From M55B165 sp051744245 (lineage in GTDB: Bacteria; Actinomycetota; Humimicrobiia; Humimicrobiales; Humimicrobiaceae): DNA of 9,915 nucleotides. This document shows positions 1 through 6,638 of the stretch, one piece after another. The number at the start of each line of letters is the position of its first letter. Position 1 is the first letter of the stretch. The notes beneath the pieces were generated by a model, which saw only the letters and a list, made by a program, of their open reading frames with translations, ran no database searches and was not told the origin of the DNA. The position numbers were made by a program, and so were the translations under genes. The stretch lies in NCBI GenBank assembly GCA_051744245.1, contig JBNJCV010000063.1:1-9915 (forward strand), in the 5' to 3' direction.

Positions 1-146
1 GCTGATTCCCTTGCTCTATTCCTTAATGCCATATAGCTAGGCACTGCAATTCCAGATAATACTGCCAAAATTATTACCACTATTAAAAGTTCTACCAGCG
101 TAAATCCCTTTTCGCCTCTTTTTAAATAATTATATATTCTTTTCAC
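1..146 (-). CDS. Type IV pilin / prepilin-type protein (N-terminal fragment)
   Basis: This is the N-terminus of a class III signal-peptide protein that runs off the left edge of the window; 48 codons are visible. Translation from the GTG at 146-144 gives a 14-residue basic leader ending KRGEKG, then FTLVELLIVVIIL. That is the prepilin peptidase (PilD) site: Gly at -1, Phe at +1, Glu at +5, a hydrophobic helix, and Pro at +22 (GIAVPSY). Such proteins are cleaved and N-methylated by PilD and assemble into a pilus or pseudopilus. GTG is the only plausible start: the overlapping ATG is followed at once by TGA, and an in-frame TGA lies 18 nt upstream. Its near-perfect Shine-Dalgarno and two upstream promoters suggest separate, strong expression compared with pilC and pilT before it. 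Major versus minor pilin cannot be decided without the C-terminal part. Confidence 0.93.
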   Translation of the reverse strand, partial: MKRIYNYLKRGEKGFTLVELLIVVIILAVLSGIAVPSYMALRNRARES

Positions 147-149
147 ATT

Positions 150-158
150 ACCTCCTTT
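150..158 (-). promoter_or_regulatory. Strong Shine-Dalgarno of the pilin gene
   Basis: On the minus strand this reads AAAGGAGGT, a full complement to the anti-Shine-Dalgarno tail of 16S rRNA. It sits 3-4 nt before the GTG, which is slightly close. It is the best ribosome binding site in the window and supports the GTG start. Confidence 0.85.
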
Positions 159-193
159 GATTCAAAATAATTTTATTATTCTAACAAGTTTTA

Positions 194-222
194 ATTGTAA
201 AATAATTATTATAATAAGTCAA
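194..222 (-). promoter_or_regulatory. Pilin-proximal promoter P2
   Basis: The minus strand carries TTGACT (217-222), a 17-bp spacer and TACAAT (194-199), each one mismatch from the vegetative sigma consensus at ideal spacing. A start near 187 would give a leader of about 40 nt that contains the strong Shine-Dalgarno. The sequence upstream of the -35 is almost pure A/T and could act as an UP element. It would drive the pilin alone. Confidence 0.75.
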
Positions 223-248
223 ATATTAATTATATTATTTATATATAT

Positions 249-266
249 TTACAATAATTATTGCAA
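249..266. repeat. 18-bp near-perfect palindrome between the two pilin promoters
   Basis: Two 9-bp arms, TTACAATAA and TTATTGCAA, abut and match as an inverted repeat at 8 of 9 positions. The site covers the predicted start of P1 and ends about 27 bp upstream of the P2 -35. That position would suit an operator that blocks P1 or activates P2. The tract is so A/T-rich that a chance palindrome is a real possibility. There is no U-tract, so it is not a terminator. Confidence 0.35.
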
Positions 267-270
267 TATT

Positions 271-298
271 AATTTAACATAATTTTAGATTTTGTCAA
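271..298 (-). promoter_or_regulatory. Pilin-distal promoter P1
   Basis: The minus strand has a perfect TTGACA (293-298), a 16-bp spacer and TAAATT (271-276, 4 of 6). It begins 22 bp beyond the pilC stop codon and reads toward the pilin. The -10 is weaker than that of P2, so P1 may be secondary or regulated. No G/C-containing hairpin lies between pilC and P1, so readthrough from pilC is also possible. Confidence 0.55.
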
Positions 299-320
299 CA
301 AAATATATATTAAATATTTA

Positions 321-1541
321 TTAACTTATGTATTGATAAACATTAAATAGCGGGAGGTAAAGTGATAGCACTATAATTGCGACCATTACAGCTACCACTA
401 ATAAGAGAATTGGTTCAAGAATGGTTATTACAGTTTCAATTGAATTGCTTACTTCTTCATCATAAAAATCTGCAACCTTGTTTAAAATATCATCAAGAGC
501 TCCAGATTTTTCACCAACGTTTACCATTTGTATCATCATGGGGGTAAAAATGGCATGGTTTTTCATTGGTTCAGCCATGCCTTCGCCTTCACTTATATCC
601 TCCTTTATTTCTTCTATGGAATTGTCAATTATTTTGTTACCAGATACACCCTTTAATATGTCCAAACTCCTGAGTATGGGAATTCCTGCAGATATTAATG
701 TCCCTAGTATCCTGCTAAACCTGGCTAAAGCTATCTTTTTTATTATACTCCCTACTTTTGGTAATTTAATTCTTAGCCTGTCAAAATTATAACTACCCCT
801 TGGGGTATTTATATATTTTTTGAAAGCATATCTTCCGCCAAAAACTAGTACGGCTAATATTATATATGTATAGAATTTTTTAAATAAATCACCTATAAAA
901 ATTATTATCCTGGTTAATAACGGAAGCTGGACTCCTAACTCTTCATATATGCCCTGGAATGTGGGAACAATAAATATTATTATTACGATCATTATAAATA
1001 CTGCAAAGCCCAGAACAAATTTAGGGTATGCAGTTTTATTCCTGATCTTTAACCTTATATTTTCTTCTTTCTCTAAAAATACAGCTAATTTATCAAGGGT
1101 TTCATCTAAAACTCCACCTGCTTCCCCAGCGCTAACCATGCTTATGTATAAATTGGAAAAAATATTAGGATGCTTTGCCAGTGATTCTGATAAAGTTAAT
1201 CCTGATTCTACGCTTCTCCTTACATTCAGTGTAATTTCAGCAAAACGCTCATTGCTGGCCTGTTCTCTCAATACTTCCAGCGATTCTATTAAAGACATGC
1301 CTGATGAAATTAAAGTAGAAAATTGCCTGGTAAATATTGATATGTCCCTGGGTTTAATCCGGTTAAATAAATTTAATTGTATATTAAACCCCTTGGAAGC
1401 AGGCCTTGATTCCTTTATATCAATTATGTAATAATTCATTTCCCTGAGCTTGGAGGCTACTGCTTCCTCATTTTGAGAATCAATGCTATCCTCTATCAAT
1501 TCGCCTTTTTCATTTCTAACCCTGTAGTTATATAAAGTCAT
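321..1541 (-). CDS. pilC: Type IV pilus inner-membrane platform protein PilC (GspF family)
   Basis: This 406-residue polytopic membrane protein is the usual length for the PilC/GspF family, the platform that couples the cytoplasmic ATPases to pilin insertion and removal. Two T2SF domains are visible, about residues 68-191 and 271-393. Each carries the repeated GE-x-G-G/A-x-LD element (SAGEAGGVLD at 137-146, VGEKSGALD at 342-350). Membrane segments are predicted near 174-195, 224-240 and 376-397. The short N-terminal region (1-60) resembles the PilC/GspF N-terminal extension. The ATG overlaps the pilT stop by 4 bp (ATGA), so translation is probably coupled. AGAGG about 10 nt upstream, inside pilT, can serve as ribosome binding site. 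GspF of a type II secretion system is the alternative, but the neighbouring PilT favours a pilus. Confidence 0.95.
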   Translation of the reverse strand: MTLYNYRVRNEKGELIEDSIDSQNEEAVASKLREMNYYIIDIKESRPASKGFNIQLNLFNRIKPRDISIFTRQFSTLISSGMSLIESLEVLREQASNERFAEITLNVRRSVESGLTLSESLAKHPNIFSNLYISMVSAGEAGGVLDETLDKLAVFLEKEENIRLKIRNKTAYPKFVLGFAVFIMIVIIIFIVPTFQGIYEELGVQLPLLTRIIIFIGDLFKKFYTYIILAVLVFGGRYAFKKYINTPRGSYNFDRLRIKLPKVGSIIKKIALARFSRILGTLISAGIPILRSLDILKGVSGNKIIDNSIEEIKEDISEGEGMAEPMKNHAIFTPMMIQMVNVGEKSGALDDILNKVADFYDEEVSNSIETVITILEPILLLVVAVMVAIIVLSLYLPLFNVYQYIS

Positions 1542-2596
1542 TCCCCTATCATCCTCTTCATTTCTTCTAGGTTATGGGACTTCTCCAGGGCTAGATCTTT
1601 TGATATTTTGCCCTGCCTGTATAAATTAGCTAAAGACCTGTCCATGGTAACCATGCCTCTCCTGCCACCGGATTGTATAGCAGAATATATCTGGTGTGAT
1701 TTCATTTCCCTTATCATGTTCCTGATAGCCCCAGTTGCAAACATCAGCTCTACTGCAGGCACCCTGCCATTATGGTCTGAAGCTGGCAATAGCTGCTGGA
1801 CCATTATGGCTTTTAAGGTTCCTGCCAATTGAACCCTTATCTGTTGTTGCTGGTGTGTTGGAAATATGTCAATAATCCTGTCAATGGTTTGAGGAGCATC
1901 CTGGGTATGCAGAGTAGAAAATACAAGATGTCCGGTCTCAGCAGCAGTCAATGCGCTGGAAATTGTTTCCAGGTCCCTCATCTCACCCACTAATATAATA
2001 TCTGGATCTTCCCTTAGTACATATTTTAGGGCATTTGCAAATGATCTTGTATCACTGCCTACTTCCCGCTGGACAATAATGCTTTTCTGGTGCTTGTGTA
2101 AATACTCTATGGGATCTTCAACTGTAATAATATTTTCCGACCTTCTTTTATTTATTAAATCAATAACAGATGCCAAAGTGGTAGATTTACCGCTTCCCGT
2201 AGGGCCTGTAACAAGTACCAGGCCTCTCGGATAGGTCGAAAATTCTTCTATTTGTTTGGGTAAATTAAGTTCTTCTATGGACTTTATATCACTACTAATA
2301 ATTCTAAAGGCTCCCGACAGGCTGCCCCTCTGGAAATAGTAATTACATCTAAACCTGCCTACTCCGGATATAGAATGAGAAAAATCAAGTTCTAAATCAT
2401 TTTCAAGCCTTTTTTTCTCTTTTTCAGTTAAAATACTATAAAGAAGCTCTTTTAAGCTATCCGGCTCAAATTTGGGGAAATCTTCCAGCTTCTTCAGTGC
2501 CCCATTTATTCTTAATACAGGCGGAAGGTATACCGTCATATGGAGGTCAGAAGCATTGCTTTCAGCCGCTCTCTTTAAAATGTCATCTAAATTCAT
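1538..2596 (-). CDS. pilT: Type IV pilus retraction ATPase PilT
   Basis: A cytoplasmic hexameric ATPase of 352 residues, the full PilT length, that powers pilus disassembly and retraction. Motifs in order: an N-terminal PilT domain starting with the SDLHMT element (16-21); Walker A GPTGSGKST (131-139); Asp box ITVEDPIEY (157-165); Walker B ILVGEMRD (201-208); His box ending TLHT (228-231); and AIRNMIRE (290-297), a close form of the AIRNLIRE motif that marks PilT rather than PilB or GspE. The start ATG overlaps the aroE stop by 4 bp and is preceded by TGGAG at good distance. The extension ATPase PilB is not in this window and is not immediately upstream as it often is, so it must lie beyond the pilin or elsewhere. 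Confidence 0.96.
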   Translation of the reverse strand: MNLDDILKRAAESNASDLHMTVYLPPVLRINGALKKLEDFPKFEPDSLKELLYSILTEKEKKRLENDLELDFSHSISGVGRFRCNYYFQRGSLSGAFRIISSDIKSIEELNLPKQIEEFSTYPRGLVLVTGPTGSGKSTTLASVIDLINKRRSENIITVEDPIEYLHKHQKSIIVQREVGSDTRSFANALKYVLREDPDIILVGEMRDLETISSALTAAETGHLVFSTLHTQDAPQTIDRIIDIFPTHQQQQIRVQLAGTLKAIMVQQLLPASDHNGRVPAVELMFATGAIRNMIREMKSHQIYSAIQSGGRRGMVTMDRSLANLYRQGKISKDLALEKSHNLEEMKRMIGE

Positions 2597-3474
2597 ATTT
2601 TTTCTCCAGTGAGTATTATTTTTTTTATTTTTTCTGTAATCATAGATGTTTGTGGAATCTTTTTTATATTAAACCATATGTTAAAAGAAAATGCAGCCTG
2701 GTTAACCAGCATATCCAAACCGCTGATTACCTTTGCGCCTTCCTTTTTAGCTTTCATAACCAAGTTGGTATTAACAGGCTTATAGACCATATCAAATATA
2801 AATTTGCCGTGCAGGTCCCATTTCCTGGGTACTGGAAGCTTTTCTTTTAACCCTTCTCCTGTCTCCATCCCTACAGGAGTACAGTTTATTATTAAATCTA
2901 TTTTATCCTGATTTATTTCCTTTAAATCCCGGATTACTCCTATTTTGCCTCTATCATGGTTTCTGTATAATTTTTTTACTTTATTTGCTTTTTGGGTTGT
3001 TCGGTTATATATGAAAATATTATTAACCGGCCTGCCCAGTAAAGCAAAAATAGCGCTCCTGGCAGCTCCTCCCGCTCCAAGTATCAGGCAATTTTTACTC
3101 TCATAACCAAATCCATAATCATCCAGGGACTTCAACAAGCCATAAACATCAGTATTATAACCCTCTATCTTTTCCCCACCAACAAACTTAACTGTATTTA
3201 CAGACCTGGTTTCCCTTGCAGTATCATCCAAATATGTACATCTCTTATAAACTTCCATTTTGTAGGGCATGGTAACATTTAGCCCGATAAACCCTAAGTT
3301 CTTTATACCGTTAAAAGATTGTATAAATTTATCAGGTTTAAATTCAAACACTAGATAGACAGCATTCTTATTATTTTCGCTTATAAAATGGTTTTGGATT
3401 ATTGGAGATAAGCTATGCCTGGAAGGATACCCTATAAGGGCAACAACCCTGGTCTTTGAATTAATCATTTTCAA
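2593..3474 (-). CDS. aroE: Shikimate dehydrogenase (NADP+)
   Basis: Reduces 3-dehydroshikimate to shikimate in the chorismate pathway. Family signatures: the substrate-binding loop GYPSRHSLSP (15-24); NVTMPYK with the catalytic Lys at 72; GYNTD with the partner Asp at 109; the Rossmann loop GAGGAARSA (133-141); NRT (157-159), as expected for NADP preference; NCTPVGM; and C-terminal GLDMLVNQAAFSFNIW. At 293 residues it is slightly longer than average, through a C-terminal basic tail of about 20 residues. The usual His-Asn after the SLSP loop is Gln-Asn here. The start is uncertain: TTG at 3474 gives a 4-bp TTGA overlap with acyP, matching the ATGA junctions elsewhere in the window, but an in-frame ATG at 3468 is equally plausible. 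Neither has a clear Shine-Dalgarno. Its place between acyP and pilT suggests co-transcription from the acyP promoter. Confidence 0.95.
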   Translation of the reverse strand: MKMINSKTRVVALIGYPSRHSLSPIIQNHFISENNKNAVYLVFEFKPDKFIQSFNGIKNLGFIGLNVTMPYKMEVYKRCTYLDDTARETRSVNTVKFVGGEKIEGYNTDVYGLLKSLDDYGFGYESKNCLILGAGGAARSAIFALLGRPVNNIFIYNRTTQKANKVKKLYRNHDRGKIGVIRDLKEINQDKIDLIINCTPVGMETGEGLKEKLPVPRKWDLHGKFIFDMVYKPVNTNLVMKAKKEGAKVISGLDMLVNQAAFSFNIWFNIKKIPQTSMITEKIKKIILTGEKI

Positions 3475-3755
3475 AATTTTATTTCAAAGCTATTATAATT
3501 TCTGGGGTTTTCAACCTTTTCTATATTAATATCAGTAACCCCAGCAAAAGAAGGTCCTTTTTTTACCTCTTCTATAAACTGGTCAAGATCTTTGCTATTT
3601 CCCTGGCAAACAATTTCTACTTTTCCGTCTGGCCTATTTCTTACATAGCCCCTGATGGCATACTTGCTTGCCCTTGATTCAGTAAAATACCTGAATCCTA
3701 CGCCTTGCACTCTTCCAGCCAAAACTATTTTAAATGTTTTTACAGAGTTACTCAT
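3471..3755 (-). CDS. acyP: Acylphosphatase
   Basis: A 94-residue enzyme of typical family size that hydrolyses carboxyl-phosphate bonds such as acetyl phosphate or carbamoyl phosphate. The N-terminal signature GRVQGVGFRYFT (14-25) contains the phosphate-binding loop and the catalytic Arg at 22. GYVRNRPDGKVEI follows, with the catalytic Asn at 40 and the conserved DG-x-VE strand. The C-terminus ends in the usual F-x-I-x-F strand. The ATG has no Shine-Dalgarno; the 35 nt upstream are nearly pure A/T. A good promoter ends so close to the ATG that the transcript may be leaderless. The physiological role of bacterial acylphosphatases is poorly defined, and nothing here explains the linkage to aroE. 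Confidence 0.94.
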   Translation of the reverse strand: MSNSVKTFKIVLAGRVQGVGFRYFTESRASKYAIRGYVRNRPDGKVEIVCQGNSKDLDQFIEEVKKGPSFAGVTDINIEKVENPRNYNSFEIKF

Positions 3756-3762
3756 ATTTATA

Positions 3763-3790
3763 ATTATAAATATTTTTATTAATGATTCAA
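3763..3790 (-). promoter_or_regulatory. Promoter of acyP-aroE-pilT-pilC, probably leaderless
   Basis: The minus strand has TTGAAT (3785-3790), a 16-bp spacer and a perfect TATAAT (3763-3768) inside the 48-bp gap after trhP. The predicted start falls at about 3755-3757, on or next to the A of the acyP ATG at 3755. There is no terminator hairpin in the gap, so readthrough from trhP may add to expression. The A/T richness means a TATAAT can occur by chance, but the -35, the spacing and the missing Shine-Dalgarno agree with each other. Confidence 0.55.
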
Positions 3791-3803
3791 CTAAATTATT
3801 ATT

Positions 3804-5030
3804 TTAAGTTTTTATTCTAAAAATAGAAAATTTGTCTAAATTTCCTATTTCTGGAATAATAATTCTATCATTAGGATTGGCTATTTCAACCGGTTCATTA
3901 CTTTCTTCCTTTACCATCCCCTCTATATTTACTTTAACCGGATCTTTTCCTGGTTGCAGAATATCTAAAATTTCTCCCACTTTTAGCTGGTTCTTAATTC
4001 TTAGAACAGGCCCATTGTAATGCTCGCTAAAGCCTTTATACACTGCCACAAATCTATATTTTTTAATATAGCCCACATTTTCATTATCCTCTAATTCCTT
4101 GTGGTTCTCTAAAAACATAAAGCCTAAAGTAAAATTCCTATGCGAGCATTTTTCCAGCTCTTTCATCAAAAAATTTATCTTTTCCTGGTTAAAGTTGCCA
4201 GCTTTGATATAGTCAAGGGCACGCCTATATACCCAAGTGGTTAGAGCAACATAATTTTCTGTTTTCATCCTGCCTTCAATTTTCAAGCTGTCTATATCTA
4301 TTTTTACCAAATCTTCTAACCTTGGCAATAGACATAAATCCCTTGAATTATAAATATAGGTACCCTTTTTGTTTTGTTCAACTTGGAAAAAAAGGTTAGG
4401 CCTCTCCTCTTCCATAAGATAATATTTCCACCTGCAGCTATGAGCACACTTTCCCCTATTGGCATCACGCCCCACCATATACTTGCTAAGCATGCACCTG
4501 CCAGAATAAGAGATGCACAAAGCCCCATGTGCAAACACTTCAATTTCAATACCAGTTTTTTCTTTAATTTCCTTAAGGTCTTCAAACTTAACCTCCCTGG
4601 CCATATTAACTCTGCTAGCCCCCAGTTTTTCCCAGAAATTAACAGCACGGCTATTGGTAGTGTTAACCTGAGTACTTATATTTATCTTTACACCCGGCCA
4701 ATGCTCCTGGATTATGCTGAATATACCTAGGTCCGCTATTATTACTGCATCTACCCTGATATCCCTTATCTGGCCAATATAATTAGCGAGCTCTTCCATT
4801 TCACCTTCAAATAATACTGAATTTAAAGTAAGATAAAGCTTAACTCCATTTCTATGGGCATATTCTACCCCTTCTTTCAATTCTTCTACTGTAAAATTGC
4901 CCCTAACGCTCCTTAAATTAAATTTTTTACCACCCACATAAACTGCATCAGCCCCATATTGTACAGCGTACTTTAACACATTTAAGTTATTTGCTGGCAC
5001 CAGTAATTCAGGTACCTTATAGCCTTGCAT
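3804..5030 (-). CDS. trhP: Peptidase U32-family tRNA uridine 5-hydroxylase (TrhP/YrrO/YegQ-like)
   Basis: A 408-residue protein of the U32 family, long annotated as a collagenase-like protease. The TrhP branch is now known to hydroxylate U34 of tRNA, with a prephenate requirement and an iron-sulfur cluster. The U32 signature runs from EVFAHGALC to GRCMLS (164-182). Four cysteines at 172, 179, 195 and 199, spaced C-x6-C-x15-C-x3-C, match the pattern I recall for E. coli YegQ, including GKC-x3-CRWKY. KIEGRMKTENYVA (250-262) and a C-terminal beta-rich domain (about 325-408) complete the family layout. Placement directly after trmR, as yrrM precedes yrrN-yrrO in Bacillus, strongly favours tRNA hydroxylase over RlhA-type or UbiU/UbiV-type U32 proteins. 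Only one U32 gene is present, where Bacillus has two. Its ATG overlaps the trmR stop by 1 bp, and AGAGGTG gives a good Shine-Dalgarno. Confidence 0.85.
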   Translation of the reverse strand: MQGYKVPELLVPANNLNVLKYAVQYGADAVYVGGKKFNLRSVRGNFTVEELKEGVEYAHRNGVKLYLTLNSVLFEGEMEELANYIGQIRDIRVDAVIIADLGIFSIIQEHWPGVKINISTQVNTTNSRAVNFWEKLGASRVNMAREVKFEDLKEIKEKTGIEIEVFAHGALCISYSGRCMLSKYMVGRDANRGKCAHSCRWKYYLMEEERPNLFFQVEQNKKGTYIYNSRDLCLLPRLEDLVKIDIDSLKIEGRMKTENYVALTTWVYRRALDYIKAGNFNQEKINFLMKELEKCSHRNFTLGFMFLENHKELEDNENVGYIKKYRFVAVYKGFSEHYNGPVLRIKNQLKVGEILDILQPGKDPVKVNIEGMVKEESNEPVEIANPNDRIIIPEIGNLDKFSIFRIKT

Positions 5031-5665
5031 TAAATCAACACCTCTGATACGGATATCCCATCATCAATACCAAAAAAGTATGTCTTAAAATTATTTTTGT
5101 TTGAAACCAGCATAATATATTCCCTAATTCCTTCTACGCTATTAGTATCATGTGCATTTATTTTTTTGCTTAACACCTTGTTTTTGTAGAGTACATTATC
5201 GGCAATTATATAGCCATGCCTTCTAACCTTACCCAAAAGGCTTTTTAAATAATCCGGATACTCATGCTTGGCCCCATCTATAAAAACTAAATCTGCTTGA
5301 CAGTCAAGTTCTTTTACTTTTTTGATTGCGTCTCCAATTAAAATTTTTATTCTTTTTGCCGGAAAAAGTTGTTTTAACTTCTGTTTAGCAATTTTTGCCC
5401 TTTCCTTGTTTAAGTCAATGCCAATATAGTTTGCCTTGGGGGAATTTTTTAATAAAAAGTACGAAGAATACCCTATCCCGCAGCCTATCTCCAAAATAGA
5501 GGCTGGCTTCTTTAGGGCACAAAAGAAGCTCAGGAACTGACCTACTGTATTACTAATAATGGGAATCTTTTCCAATTCTGCATAATTCCTGAATTTCCCC
5601 TGGAATTTTTTTTCTTCCAAATAATCCTTTACGATATCAGTTTTGGTTATTGGTAAGTTGCTCAT
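5030..5665 (-). CDS. trmR: tRNA 5-hydroxyuridine O-methyltransferase (TrmR/YrrM-like)
   Basis: A 211-residue SAM-dependent, metal-dependent class I O-methyltransferase. Motif I is ILEIGCGIGYS (57-67). GIDLNKE (82-88) supplies the acidic residue for the SAM ribose. LVFIDGAKHEY (126-136) holds the first metal-ligand Asp at 130, and IADNVLY (154-160) holds the Asp156-Asn157 pair, a ligand pattern shared with catechol and caffeoyl-CoA methyltransferases. Length and the position between mltG and the U32 gene match Bacillus YrrM, which converts 5-hydroxyuridine to 5-methoxyuridine at tRNA position 34. With trhP it would form a two-step wobble modification pair. The ATG lies 29 bp inside the end of mltG and has a weak AGAAGAA ribosome site. 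A small-molecule O-methyltransferase cannot be excluded by motifs alone; synteny decides. Confidence 0.85.
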   Translation of the reverse strand: MSNLPITKTDIVKDYLEEKKFQGKFRNYAELEKIPIISNTVGQFLSFFCALKKPASILEIGCGIGYSSYFLLKNSPKANYIGIDLNKERAKIAKQKLKQLFPAKRIKILIGDAIKKVKELDCQADLVFIDGAKHEYPDYLKSLLGKVRRHGYIIADNVLYKNKVLSKKINAHDTNSVEGIREYIMLVSNKNNFKTYFFGIDDGISVSEVLI

Positions 5666-6638
5666 GTTCTTCTAATGTGTTTGAAAAAGAATGGGTATGC
5701 TTTTCTTCATCTGTCACTACAAAATAAAGGTAATCCACATCTGCAGGGTTTAGGGCTGCCTTAATTGAAGCTACTCCTGGATTGCATATGGGTGTAGGCG
5801 GAAGACCCGGATAAATTCTTGTATTATACTTTGAATCATATTCAAGGTCTGATTTAGTCAAGTCTTCATCCCACTTAGCAAGAGCATACCTGACAGTGGC
5901 ATCAATTCCCAGAGGCATGCCGATATCCAGCCTATTATGAATTACAGCAGAAATAAGCTCCCGCTCCTCTGGAATATATGCTTCCCTTTCAATAAGTGAA
6001 GCAATTTTTAAAATATCATATGAAGATAAATCATTTTCCTGGGCAAATGAATAATCCAGGGCACTTGTTTCAAGCTGGTACTGGCTGAGCATCATTTCAA
6101 TTATGTCCTTAGCCTCATATTTGGCAGTTACTTCATATGTTTTTGGAAACAAGAACCCCTCCAGGCTTTCTATATCTTGTAAAAATGGATAGCCATAATT
6201 GCTTACACTTAAAGCATTATTAACCTCCGCATAATCTATAAATGGCAATTTTTCAACTATCTTCGCCTTTACCTGCTCTACTATGCTACCTTCAGGTATG
6301 GCAAACTTATAGGTTATAATTTTAGGCCCTGATGAAATTATATTTAGCACATCTTCCATTTCGGATCCTGTCTCTAAATTATATTTGCCTGGCAGCAGCT
6401 CCTTTTCTTTGCCTTTTTGCTGAACATATAACCTGAATACAAAGCCACTTTCAACAACTCCTTTTTCTTCCAGCAAATCTGCAATTTCAGCCAGGCTTTC
6501 CCCTTCCCTTATTTGTACTTCTACCATTATACCTTCCTCAATATTATTTTCCTGGATGCTGTTGCCAAAAACATTGCTACAGGAAGAAATAATAAAAATT
6601 ATTATTAACACAAAGGGTATTATTTTAATTTTTTTCAT
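5637..6638 (-). CDS. mltG: Endolytic murein transglycosylase MltG (YceG-like), apparent lipoprotein
   Basis: A 333-residue enzyme that cleaves nascent glycan strands at the membrane and helps set their length. After a LysM-like region (about 40-100) come EGFLFPKTYEV (160-170), the catalytic stretch ASLIEREA with Glu at 217, HNRL and GIDATVRYAL (234-253), YNTRIYPGLPPTPICNPG (271-288) and the terminal THSFSNTLEEH, all hallmarks of the YceG fold. The N-terminus is unusual. MKKIK is followed by a hydrophobic stretch ending ISSC at Cys20, which fits a lipobox, so the protein may be a lipoprotein rather than the common single-pass membrane protein. The ATG overlaps the end of ruvX by 14 bp, with no clear Shine-Dalgarno. 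The protein acts outside the cytoplasm. Confidence 0.93.
   Translation of the reverse strand: MKKIKIIPFVLIIIFIISSCSNVFGNSIQENNIEEGIMVEVQIREGESLAEIADLLEEKGVVESGFVFRLYVQQKGKEKELLPGKYNLETGSEMEDVLNIISSGPKIITYKFAIPEGSIVEQVKAKIVEKLPFIDYAEVNNALSVSNYGYPFLQDIESLEGFLFPKTYEVTAKYEAKDIIEMMLSQYQLETSALDYSFAQENDLSSYDILKIASLIEREAYIPEERELISAVIHNRLDIGMPLGIDATVRYALAKWDEDLTKSDLEYDSKYNTRIYPGLPPTPICNPGVASIKAALNPADVDYLYFVVTDEEKHTHSFSNTLEEHEQLTNNQN

Noticed and set aside
249..266. Terminator after pilC
   Set aside because: The palindrome lacks G/C pairs of note and has no uridine run after it. It sits between promoters, so an operator or a chance palindrome is more likely.
354..366. Shine-Dalgarno plus GTG on the plus strand (GGGAGGTAAAGTG)
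   Set aside because: It lies inside the pilC C-terminal coding sequence, and no credible plus-strand protein follows.
949..1431. 160-residue plus-strand reading frame opposite pilC
   Set aside because: It is a mirror of the hydrophobic pilC codons, with no ribosome site and no recognisable family. The strongly conserved PilC protein explains this DNA.
2497..2850. 117-residue plus-strand reading frame across the pilT-aroE junction
   Set aside because: It runs antisense to two well-supported genes, and its low-complexity Phe/Tyr/Cys-rich translation is typical of a shadow frame.
4316..4648. 110-residue minus-strand frame inside trhP
   Set aside because: It is out of frame within the conserved U32 core. 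The trhP frame carries the cysteine motif across the same bases.
3804..5030. Secreted collagenase or protease
   Set aside because: There is no signal peptide. The four-cysteine TrhP pattern and the position next to trmR point to RNA hydroxylation; the protease label is historical.
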